Shown here: one piece after another, positions 1 through 6,089 of the stretch
How the letters are laid out: the number at the start of each line of letters is the position of its first letter
How positions within the stretch are numbered: the stretch's first letter is position 1
Assembly (NCBI GenBank): GCA_027068615.1
Contig: JAMOQV010000133.1
Span: 1-6,089, forward strand
DNA from: Helicobacteraceae bacterium
GTDB taxonomy: Bacteria; Campylobacterota; Campylobacteria; Campylobacterales; Sulfurimonadaceae
DNA: 6,089 nucleotides
Reading direction: 5' to 3'
The notes under the pieces: generated by a model
The model's database searches: none
What the model was told of the DNA's origin: nothing
The model's input: only the letters and a program-made list of their open reading frames with translations
Position numbers and translations under genes: made by a program

Positions 1-43
1 AGTTTAACAAAGAAGATAATCCTTTTAAATGTTGCCCTACGGG

Positions 44-139
44 TGAAACAATAGATTACAAGCTACTTCGTTGAAAACTCTTGAAGCTACTGATAGCTCC
101 TGCGAATTTTCGCCTCATATCTTATAACCTATTGTTTCA
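44..139 (-). ncRNA. Candidate structured RNA (multi-branch fold), minus strand
   Basis: No protein gene fits here, but the stretch folds well. The outer stem is formed by 44-62 (tgaaacaatagattacaag) and 121-139 (cttataacctattgtttca), 19 pairs with two imperfect positions. Inside are a short hairpin at 102-113 (gcga/tcgc) and a seven-pair hairpin with a four-base loop at 83-100 (gaagcta, ctga, tagctcc), with one imperfect pair. All three imperfect pairs are A against C when the plus strand is read. On the minus strand they become G-U wobbles, so an RNA fold would be complete only there. A -10-like box at 183-178 on the minus strand could start a transcript near 171. A further small palindrome (ccctacggg, 35-43) follows. 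No U-tract terminator is visible before position 1. No known RNA family is recognised. The fold is seen in the sequence; transcription and function are inferred. Confidence 0.33.
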
Positions 140-173
140 TTGGCTATGAAGTTATTTATACTCTCTTACTTAC

Positions 174-183
174 TATAATTATA
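174..183. promoter_or_regulatory. Palindromic double -10 box, possible divergent promoter
   Basis: The ten bases tataattata are a perfect palindrome, so each strand carries TATAAT (174-179 on plus, 183-178 on minus). Both sides have A/T-rich DNA and no clear -35 hexamer, which fits the Campylobacterota sigma-70 style. The plus box would start RNA near 186, giving the MFS gene a leader of about 55 bases. The minus box would start RNA near 171 and transcribe the structured element at 139-44. In DNA this AT-rich the match could be chance, and only one direction may be used. Confidence 0.35.
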
Positions 184-241
184 TCGCAAAATATAAGATT
201 ATTTCAATAAAAAGATTAAAATTTATGATACTCTTTCATTT

Positions 242-1438
242 ATGAAACAATATATCTCTTTATTAAAATCTGAACATACTTTAAGAAAACTTTTTATAGT
301 TCAGTTTATATCGTATTTTGGGGCTTGGTTTAGTAATGTTGCTATATATACACTTCTTATACATTTAGAAGTACAGCCCCAAATAATTGCATTTGTAGCC
401 TCTTTACACTTTTTGGCAGGTGTCTTTCAAGCACCAATTTCTGGCACAATTATAGATAAGGTTGATTTAAAAAAATTGATGATTTTTCTTATGTCTATTG
501 AGATACTTGCAACATTTTTTTTAATATTTATTAATGATATATCTGATTTATATCTATTATATGTACTTATATTTATAAAAATGTCATCTGCTAGTTTTTA
601 TTTTACTACTGAGATGACACTTGTTCCAAAGATAGTAGATAAAAAAAATCTTCAACAAGCTAATGAACTTCATTCTATTATCTGGTCTTTATCTTACACT
701 TTGGGTATGGCTGTTAGTGGATTTGTTGTGTATTGGCTAGGTGTTAAAGTTGCTTTTTTAGTAGATGCTTTTTTATTTGTTATTGGATTGGTATTATTAT
801 TTAGTATTAAAATTAATACAAAAAAAATAAAGATTAATGAAAATATACTTGAGATGATGTTAGATACATTTAGGTATCTAAAAAAATCTCCTAAAGCATT
901 GCATCTTATGATAGTTCATTCATTTGTTGGATTGACTGTTTTTGATGTTCTTGTTGCTTTAATGGTTGATGAGTATTATAAAATTATATTGGCAACTTCA
1001 TTAGCTCTTGGACTTTTAAACTCTTTTCGAGCTATAGGTTTGATAATTGGTCCAGTTTTTATAAACAGATGGTTAAATCATAAAACATTAACTTATCTTT
1101 TTATTTTTCAAGCTATTACTGTTTGGTTATGGGTCTATTGTATGTATGATTTTTATCTATCTTTATTTGTTAGTATTTTAGTTGGATTATCTACAACATC
1201 ACTTTGGTCATATACATATACACTTTTGCATAAAAATATAGAGGAAGAATACTACGGTAGGATTATAGCTTATAACGATATGCTTTTTTTAAGTGTAGCT
1301 TCTTTTACATCCTTTTTTATAGGTTATTTGGCTAAACATAATTTTTCCTTAGAATTTATAACTGTATTACTTGGTTTTTGCTTTATTATAGGTGCTTTAT
1401 ATTATCATTGGGTATTTAAAACTCAAAATATTAATTAA
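242..1438 (+). CDS. MFS family exporter (MFS_3/EntS-like), substrate unknown
   Basis: A 398-residue inner-membrane protein with about twelve hydrophobic segments, the usual length of a major facilitator transporter. The loop after the second segment has a motif-A-like stretch, SGTIIDKVDLKKLM (residues 67-80). The pattern VPKIVDKKNLQQAN (128-141), then FLVDAFLFVIG (172-182), and a GR-containing loop (YYGRIIAYND, 337-346) resemble the MFS_3 branch, which includes EntS-type siderophore and macrolide exporters. Proton-driven export is expected from the family; the substrate cannot be read from sequence. ATG 242 is the first usable start after an in-frame stop at 194-196. No Shine-Dalgarno sequence lies within 15 bases of it, and a -10-like tatgat (224-229) sits so close that a near-leaderless mRNA is possible. 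The gene looks markedly more AT-rich than nhaA just downstream (one sampled 60-base row has 11 G/C, against 24 in a row of nhaA). That could be weak constraint or separate ancestry. Confidence 0.9.
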   Translation: MKQYISLLKSEHTLRKLFIVQFISYFGAWFSNVAIYTLLIHLEVQPQIIAFVASLHFLAGVFQAPISGTIIDKVDLKKLMIFLMSIEILATFFLIFINDISDLYLLYVLIFIKMSSASFYFTTEMTLVPKIVDKKNLQQANELHSIIWSLSYTLGMAVSGFVVYWLGVKVAFLVDAFLFVIGLVLLFSIKINTKKIKINENILEMMLDTFRYLKKSPKALHLMIVHSFVGLTVFDVLVALMVDEYYKIILATSLALGLLNSFRAIGLIIGPVFINRWLNHKTLTYLFIFQAITVWLWVYCMYDFYLSLFVSILVGLSTTSLWSYTYTLLHKNIEEEYYGRIIAYNDMLFLSVASFTSFFIGYLAKHNFSLEFITVLLGFCFIIGALYYHWVFKTQNIN

Positions 1439-1449
1439 AAGGTATATTT

Positions 1450-2781
1450 ATGAAATTATATGCTCCGTGGGAGAAAGCTTTTAGTAGAATCTCCACACCA
1501 TTTGAACACTTTTTGCATGCTCAAACAACTACAGGTATTGTACTTATGTTTATGACGGTTGTTGCTCTTGTACTTGCAAATAGTCCTTTTGCTGATGTTT
1601 ATAGCCATTTTTTCCATATGAAGATTGATTTTGCTGTTGGTTCTTGGGAGTTGTCAAATACTCTTCATCATTGGATAAATGACGGGCTTATGGCTATATT
1701 CTTTTTTATCATAGGTTTAGAGATAAAGAGGGAGATTTTAGTAGGGGAACTCTCAAATATAAAAGTAGCAATATTACCAATTCTTTCAGCTATAGGTGGT
1801 ATGGTTTTACCAGCTCTTATATATAGTGCTATAAACTATGGTAGTGATGGTGCAGTTGGTTGGGGTATCCCTATGGCTACAGATATAGCTTTTGCCATTA
1901 GTGCTTTGGTTTTGTTAGGCAATCGTGTATCACCAGCACTTGTAACTTTTCTTGTTGCTTTGGCTATAGTGGATGACTTGGGAGCTGTTGTTGTTATAGC
2001 TATGTTTTATACTGAGCATATACAGTATTTACCACTTGCTTTAGCTGGAGTTATGTTTCTTGTGATGGTTGGATTCAATCGTGTTGGTATCCATATGATA
2101 TTACCATACTTTATAGTTGGGCTTTTTATGTGGTTTTTTATGCTTGAATCAGGTGTTCATGCTACTATCGCAGGGGTAATAGCAGCTTTAGCTATCCCAT
2201 CAAAACCTAAACAAGCACCAGCAGATTTTACTCAACATACAAAAAATCTATTAGAAGAGTACGATAATTATCGAGTTTCAGATGAGCATATAATGCATGA
2301 AAAACAAAAAGCTATTCTTATAAATATAAAAGATAAAATAGATGCAGTAGGAACACCATCTGCAAGGCTAGAACATGACTTGCATCTTCCTGTTGCACTT
2401 GTTGTTATACCACTTTTTGCACTTGCTAATGCTGGTATATCTGTAGATTTTTCATCTATAGGAGAAACTATAACAACACCTATATCTTTAGGGATTATAT
2501 TTGGTTTGATAATTGGTAAAGTTGTGGGAATTGCTGGTGTTGCATATCTTGCTATAAAACTAGGTATCGCAAAATTACCAGAGGGTAGCACTATGAATCA
2601 AGTTTTTGGTATCGGTTTTTTAGGTGGCATCGGTTTTACTATGTCTATATTTGTAGCTGATTTAGCATTTTTAGGAGATGCAGATATGATTTTTCAAGCA
2701 AAAGTCGGGATACTTTCAGCTTCACTTTTTTCAGGACTTTTTGGATTTTTATGGTTGAAGTATGTAGCTAAAAAGGCTTAA
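1450..2781 (+). CDS. nhaA: Na+/H+ antiporter NhaA
   Basis: An inner-membrane antiporter that exchanges internal Na+ (or Li+) for external protons and so controls Na+ level and cytoplasmic pH. The 443 residues match NhaA end to end. The ion-binding pair is present (VDD, Asp175/Asp176, equal to E. coli Asp163/164), as are the broken-helix MATDIAF motif (Thr144, Asp145), the conserved Lys357 in GLIIGK (E. coli Lys300), His237 in GVHAT (E. coli His225), GLEIKRE (89-95) and GFLGGIGFTMSIF near the C-terminus. E. coli NhaA has 388 residues; most of the excess is a charged stretch of about 44 residues between IP250 and RLEH306, in the cytoplasmic loop between helices VIII and IX. Helicobacter NhaA is also long in this region. 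The ATG follows AAAAGG (1437-1442), which overlaps the MFS stop codon, so the two genes are probably co-transcribed and may be translationally coupled. Confidence 0.97.
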   Translation: MKLYAPWEKAFSRISTPFEHFLHAQTTTGIVLMFMTVVALVLANSPFADVYSHFFHMKIDFAVGSWELSNTLHHWINDGLMAIFFFIIGLEIKREILVGELSNIKVAILPILSAIGGMVLPALIYSAINYGSDGAVGWGIPMATDIAFAISALVLLGNRVSPALVTFLVALAIVDDLGAVVVIAMFYTEHIQYLPLALAGVMFLVMVGFNRVGIHMILPYFIVGLFMWFFMLESGVHATIAGVIAALAIPSKPKQAPADFTQHTKNLLEEYDNYRVSDEHIMHEKQKAILINIKDKIDAVGTPSARLEHDLHLPVALVVIPLFALANAGISVDFSSIGETITTPISLGIIFGLIIGKVVGIAGVAYLAIKLGIAKLPEGSTMNQVFGIGFLGGIGFTMSIFVADLAFLGDADMIFQAKVGILSASLFSGLFGFLWLKYVAKKA

Positions 2782-2784
2782 AGA

Positions 2785-2835
2785 GTGAAAAGTTACAAGT
2801 ATATTTGGTTTTTATTTTCAAGAGAAGTATTTTAG
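2785..2835 (+). CDS. Possible 16-codon leader ORF between nhaA and the MATE gene
   Basis: A GTG-initiated frame encodes MKSYKYIWFLFSREVF if the GTG is read as Met. AAAAGG inside the last nhaA codons (2771-2776) lies eight bases before the GTG and could serve as its ribosome site. The stop TAG (2833-2835) shares its last base with the GTG at 2835 proposed as the MATE start, the arrangement expected for translational coupling by termination and re-initiation. A short frame like this can arise by chance, and no family is recognised. Confidence 0.2.
   Translation: MKSYKYIWFLFSREVF
2820..2827 (+). promoter_or_regulatory. Purine-rich ribosome site that decides the MATE start
   Basis: aagagaag lies seven bases before GTG 2835 and is the best Shine-Dalgarno-like stretch in this gap. 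The upstream in-frame TTG at 2805 has only acaagtatat before it. This favours GTG 2835, giving the protein a short N-terminus (MFALSYDTKRVLSLAIP) that leads straight into the first helix, as is usual in MATE pumps. Confidence 0.45.
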
Positions 2836-4157
2836 TGTTTGCTTTATCTTATGATACTAAGAGAGTTTTATCTTTAGCTATACCAGCTGCATTAAAACAT
2901 CTTGTAGATATCCTTCAGGTTCTTATCGATATGGTTATGGTTGGGATGGTTAGTGTCTCAGCTTTAGCTGCTGTTGGTATGAGTATGCAGTTTATGATGG
3001 TTGTTAATGTTTTGATGACTTTGTATGTTGTTGGTGGCAATGCACTAATATCTCGGTTTATAGGGCAAGGTAGAAAAAAAAGGGCTTCTGCATTGCTTTA
3101 TTCCCTTATCATTTTAGCTTCTATTTTGTCTATCGTTGTTACTTTCTTTGGATATTTTGGAAGTGAAACTATGTTTTCATTGATGGGAGCTTCTTATGAT
3201 GTTGTAGTTCAAGGTAGTATGTATTTTAAGATACTATCTTTAGGTATAGTTGTTATATTTTTAGATACTTTACTTTATAATGCTTTATCTGCTTCAGGTG
3301 ATACAAAAAGTTCTTTATATATTAAGTTATCTTCAGCTGGTGTTAATGCATCTTTAAATTATATTTTTATATTTGGTCATTTTGGGATTGAGGCTATGGG
3401 GATAGCTGGTGCTGGTTATGCTACTATAATTGCATATGCCTTTAATGTTATAGCCTATATAGTTTTATTAAAAACAAAAGATTCAAAGTTACATATTGTC
3501 CCAATTATAAGGACAAAAGATATAAAAAGAGTGTTAAAAGTTGGTTGGAGTGGTGCATTGGACAGAGGTATATCTAGTTTGAGCTTTTTAGTTTTTGTTT
3601 CTATTATATCTGCTTATGGCACTACACAATTAGCTGGTTATCAGGTTGGTCTTCGTATAGAGGGTATAGCTTTTATGCCAGGGTTTGGGTTTTCCATAGC
3701 TGCTATGGCTTTGGTTGGACAAAATTTAGGTGCAAAAAATCCAGAACAAGCATTTAAGATGGGTGTTATAAGTGGTAGGATAGCTTATATCTTTATGGGT
3801 AGTATAGGTGCAGTTTTAATACTTTTTCCAGAGTTTTTAGTAAGTTTTTTTACAAAAGATGAGGTTACTATAAGTATAGCTTCTTCTTATCTTATACTTG
3901 TAGGTTTAGCACAAATTCCACTCGCTATAATGTTTGTATATGCTGGAGCATTAAGAGGGGCAGGTGCAACAAAAACAACTTTAAAGATAAACCTTTTTTC
4001 TTTATGGTTTTTTAGAGTTATTCCATCTTTTATAGCATACAAATTAGGATATTCTGTTGTGATTATTTTTATAATTATGAATATTGAAACACTTATAAAA
4101 GGTATCATATATTGGTATGTGTACAATAAAAAGAATTGGTTATATATAAAAATTTAG
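2835..4157 (+). CDS. MATE family multidrug/cation efflux pump (NorM/DinF type)
   Basis: An inner-membrane antiporter expected to expel organic cations or drugs in exchange for Na+ or H+. From GTG 2835 it has 440 residues and about twelve membrane segments, standard for MATE. The two halves echo each other: GGNALISRFIGQGRKKRA (residues 67-84) in the first corresponds to FGFSIAAMALVGQNLGAKNP (284-303) in the second. Also visible are VLIDMVMVG with Asp32 in helix 1, a plausible cation-coupling acid, LSASGDTK (151-158), and GALRGAGATKTT (371-382), the familiar MATE signature in the second half. The frame also stays open to TTG 2805, which would add ten residues, but ribosome-site evidence favours 2835. 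It lies 53 bases after nhaA with no clear promoter between, so a shared transcript is likely. Whether it uses Na+ or H+, and what it exports, cannot be told from sequence. Confidence 0.92.
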   Translation: MFALSYDTKRVLSLAIPAALKHLVDILQVLIDMVMVGMVSVSALAAVGMSMQFMMVVNVLMTLYVVGGNALISRFIGQGRKKRASALLYSLIILASILSIVVTFFGYFGSETMFSLMGASYDVVVQGSMYFKILSLGIVVIFLDTLLYNALSASGDTKSSLYIKLSSAGVNASLNYIFIFGHFGIEAMGIAGAGYATIIAYAFNVIAYIVLLKTKDSKLHIVPIIRTKDIKRVLKVGWSGALDRGISSLSFLVFVSIISAYGTTQLAGYQVGLRIEGIAFMPGFGFSIAAMALVGQNLGAKNPEQAFKMGVISGRIAYIFMGSIGAVLILFPEFLVSFFTKDEVTISIASSYLILVGLAQIPLAIMFVYAGALRGAGATKTTLKINLFSLWFFRVIPSFIAYKLGYSVVIIFIIMNIETLIKGIIYWYVYNKKNWLYIKI

Positions 4158-4165
4158 GATTAAGA

Positions 4166-4174
4166 TGGTAAAAT
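4166..4174 (+). promoter_or_regulatory. Extended -10 promoter for the GGDEF-EAL gene
   Basis: TGgTAAAAT begins nine bases after the MATE stop and has the TGn extension followed by a near-consensus -10 box. RNA would begin near 4181, leaving a leader of about 20 bases that contains GGAG (4192-4195) five bases before ATG 4201. No terminator hairpin is visible in 4158-4200, so read-through from the transporter genes is also possible. Confidence 0.45.
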
Positions 4175-4200
4175 ATCACAAAATAAAAAGTGGAGATAAA

Positions 4201-6089
4201 ATGAATATTCAAAACAAAATAAAAGTTAGAACATTATTGTTGAGTATTATCGTTTTATTTGTTTACTGGATAGTCGGATATATCTACTTGACAGATGAAT
4301 TTAAAAACTCTTTAGATAGACAATTTCAATCGTTAAAAGAGTCTGCATATACTATGTTTGATTTTGAATTAAATCAAGAAAAAGAACATTTAAGTGATAA
4401 ACTAGATGAGTTTTTAGCTCTTTCAGATATAAAAAAATCGATACAAGATAAAGATATAAAGTCTATTAATTTCATTATAAGTAAAAATTATTCTAAAATA
4501 ATTATGATGGATAGATTTATATATGATATTGTTATATATTCAAAAAATAATAAATCAATATATCACATAAATAAAGATAAAGATATTGTATCTAAAAATG
4601 AAAATATTAAAAATACACTAACGGGTGGATTTAAACTTAGTGGTTCGATAATGTTGTATGGTCTAAAAAGACCAGTATATTTAGATAAAAAAATTATTGG
4701 ATTTGTAGAGATACTAGTTGAAGCAAAAAAAATTATACGAAATTTAAATCTCCTTTTAAATATAAAGACGGCTATTATACTAGATAAAAATATTTCTTCA
4801 TCTGATATAAAGCTTTTAGAGTCTAGTGATATGTTAAAGTATTATTTTGAAGCTAAAAAATCTGATGAGTTTAAGTTTTTTAAAGTAGATATGAATAAAC
4901 GATTATTGGGTTACGATAAAAAAACAGTTGGATATCTAGTTATTGGTTACGATATGTCTAAATTAGTAGAAAAAAGTCAAGATTTTATTTATAAAATGTT
5001 TTGGATTGGTATCGTTATAATTGTATGTATTATTTTTATAATATATACTGGCTTTAAGTCTTTATTGAAACATACAACAAAAGAATCTTATACAGATAAA
5101 TTAACAGGTTTAAACAATAGAGATTCATTACACCATGATTTAAGTAAAAATGAAAGCAATATACTTATCTTGACAAATATAAAAGAGTTTAGTTTATTGA
5201 ATCAATATTATGGACTTGAAGTTGCAAATGAAGTATTGAAACAAGTTGGTATTGGTTTTAAAGAGTTTGGTAAAAAACATAATATGGGTGTATATAGAAT
5301 ATCTGCTGATGAATATGTTCTTTTAAGTAATGATAACCGTCTAGGTGTAGTTGAATGTGGTGATATCTTAGATGAATTAAATGATAAAATCAGTTCTATG
5401 GAAATAAGAGTAGGGGAAAATGATGAAACATTAAGAGTTGAAGTGTATTCTGGTGTATCGTTTAATGGTAAATTACTTTTGGAAGAAGCACAAGTTGCAC
5501 TAAGAGAAGCAAAGATTAAGGGTTTATCCTACTTGGCTTATGCTCAAAACCTTGATAATAAAGTGGATACAAAAGTTATTTTAGATGTTAAAAAGATTAT
5601 AAAACATGCGATTGAAAATAAAAATATTATACCATTTTTTCAACCTATAACAGATAGATATGGGGAGTTTATAAAGTATGAAGCTTTAGTTAGAATACTC
5701 GATTTTGAAGATGGAAATGAAAAGATTTTATATCCTGATCAGTTTTTACCTATAGCTATAAGAAGTGGTTTATATGTTGAGTTAGCTAAAGAGATGCTTT
5801 TTCGTTCTTTAACATTTTTTAAAGATAGAGATGAAAAGATATCTGTAAACTTTTTACCAAATGATTTTTATAATCATGATATTATGGAAAGATTTATAGG
5901 TCTTGTTCAAATGTATAAACATCCTGAAAGAATAGTTGTAGAGATAACAGAACAAGAAGGTATTGGTGATTTTGATAGACTCTTCAAAATTGTTAGAAAA
6001 CTTAGAAAATTAGGTGTTATGATAGCTATAGATGATTTTGGTAGTGGTTATGCAAACTATGTTCATATACTTCAAATAAAACCAGATTA
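4201..6089 (+). CDS. Membrane sensor with degenerate GGDEF and EAL domains, likely c-di-GMP phosphodiesterase (3' end cut off)
   Basis: The reading frame stays open from ATG 4201 for 629 codons to the window edge, so the C-terminus is missing. A first membrane helix (about residues 10-30) and a second (about 266-284) bracket roughly 235 residues that should lie outside the cytoplasm. The stretch KRPVYLDKKIIGFVEI (156-171) resembles the end of a Cache-type sensor, though this is tentative. A GGDEF domain follows (about 296-450): DKLTGLNNRDSL (299-310) is canonical, but the signature is SADEY (368-372) and the metal-binding aspartates are replaced (TNIKEF, 325-330), so cyclase activity is unlikely. 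The EAL domain begins near 462 and retains YEALVR (493-498), Asn550, EITE (581-584) and DDFGSG (611-616). The expected catalytic Lys of the KxD motif lies beyond the edge. The probable role is hydrolysis of c-di-GMP to pGpG in response to an external signal, which would affect motility or attachment. GGAG and its own promoter suggest independent expression. Confidence 0.9.
   Translation, partial: MNIQNKIKVRTLLLSIIVLFVYWIVGYIYLTDEFKNSLDRQFQSLKESAYTMFDFELNQEKEHLSDKLDEFLALSDIKKSIQDKDIKSINFIISKNYSKIIMMDRFIYDIVIYSKNNKSIYHINKDKDIVSKNENIKNTLTGGFKLSGSIMLYGLKRPVYLDKKIIGFVEILVEAKKIIRNLNLLLNIKTAIILDKNISSSDIKLLESSDMLKYYFEAKKSDEFKFFKVDMNKRLLGYDKKTVGYLVIGYDMSKLVEKSQDFIYKMFWIGIVIIVCIIFIIYTGFKSLLKHTTKESYTDKLTGLNNRDSLHHDLSKNESNILILTNIKEFSLLNQYYGLEVANEVLKQVGIGFKEFGKKHNMGVYRISADEYVLLSNDNRLGVVECGDILDELNDKISSMEIRVGENDETLRVEVYSGVSFNGKLLLEEAQVALREAKIKGLSYLAYAQNLDNKVDTKVILDVKKIIKHAIENKNIIPFFQPITDRYGEFIKYEALVRILDFEDGNEKILYPDQFLPIAIRSGLYVELAKEMLFRSLTFFKDRDEKISVNFLPNDFYNHDIMERFIGLVQMYKHPERIVVEITEQEGIGDFDRLFKIVRKLRKLGVMIAIDDFGSGYANYVHILQIKPD

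Noticed and set aside
44..139. Miniature transposable element with terminal inverted repeats
   Set aside because: The arms look like termini, but the flanks (ctacggg on the left, ttggcta on the right) show no target duplication, and the interior is itself structured, which fits RNA better. Only a multi-copy search could reopen this.
44..139. Rho-independent terminator on the plus strand
   Set aside because: The arms are 58 bases apart, the stem is AT-rich with A-C mismatches on this strand, and no T-tract follows the right arm.
44..252. Plus-strand riboswitch-like toggle in which 130-140 masks the MFS start codon
   Set aside because: The 11-base complement to 242-252 is exact, but both plausible plus-strand promoters (174-179 and 224-229) lie downstream of the arm, so the MFS mRNA would not contain it.
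2268..2591. Open frame of 107 codons on the minus strand inside nhaA
   Set aside because: It lies wholly within the conserved nhaA coding sequence, has no recognisable domain, and is explained as an antisense shadow.
2805..2834. TTG 2805 as the MATE start
   Set aside because: There is no ribosome site before it and it is a rare start codon. GTG 2835 has a purine-rich site at good spacing and gives a typical MATE N-terminus. Not fully excluded.
3887..4126. Open frame of 79 codons on the minus strand inside the MATE gene
   Set aside because: It is antisense to the conserved C-terminal half of the MATE protein, with no family features.

Overview
The window is AT-rich DNA from a Gram-negative bacterium. 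The best guess is Campylobacterota, in the Sulfurimonas/Arcobacter range. This rests on A/T-ending codons, promoters that look like a lone -10 box behind T-rich DNA, an NhaA with the long cytoplasmic loop known from the Helicobacter protein, and a GGDEF-EAL sensor. The genus is inferred, not demonstrated.

Layout. Positions 1-241 hold no protein gene. They contain a compact inverted-repeat structure (44-139) whose imperfect pairs become G-U wobbles only if the minus strand is the RNA, and a palindromic double -10 box (174-183) that could fire in both directions. Three membrane transporter genes follow on the plus strand: an MFS exporter (242-1438), the Na+/H+ antiporter nhaA (1450-2781) and a MATE-family efflux pump (2835-4157). 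The first two are 11 bases apart. The third lies 53 bases further on, and that gap holds a possible 16-codon leader ORF. A fourth plus-strand gene starts at 4201 behind its own extended -10 promoter and Shine-Dalgarno sequence and runs off the window end. It encodes a membrane-anchored protein with an extracytoplasmic sensor, a degenerate GGDEF domain and an EAL domain whose visible catalytic residues are intact.

How they may work together. The three transporters look like one transcription unit for efflux and ion homeostasis. NhaA expels Na+ at the expense of the proton gradient, and many MATE pumps spend inward Na+ (or H+) flow to expel cationic compounds, so the pair could form a Na+ circuit. 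The c-di-GMP gene looks separately transcribed, and I see no evidence that ties it to the transporters. The most unusual part of the window is the structured upstream element, which could be a small divergent RNA with complementarity to the start of the MFS mRNA.
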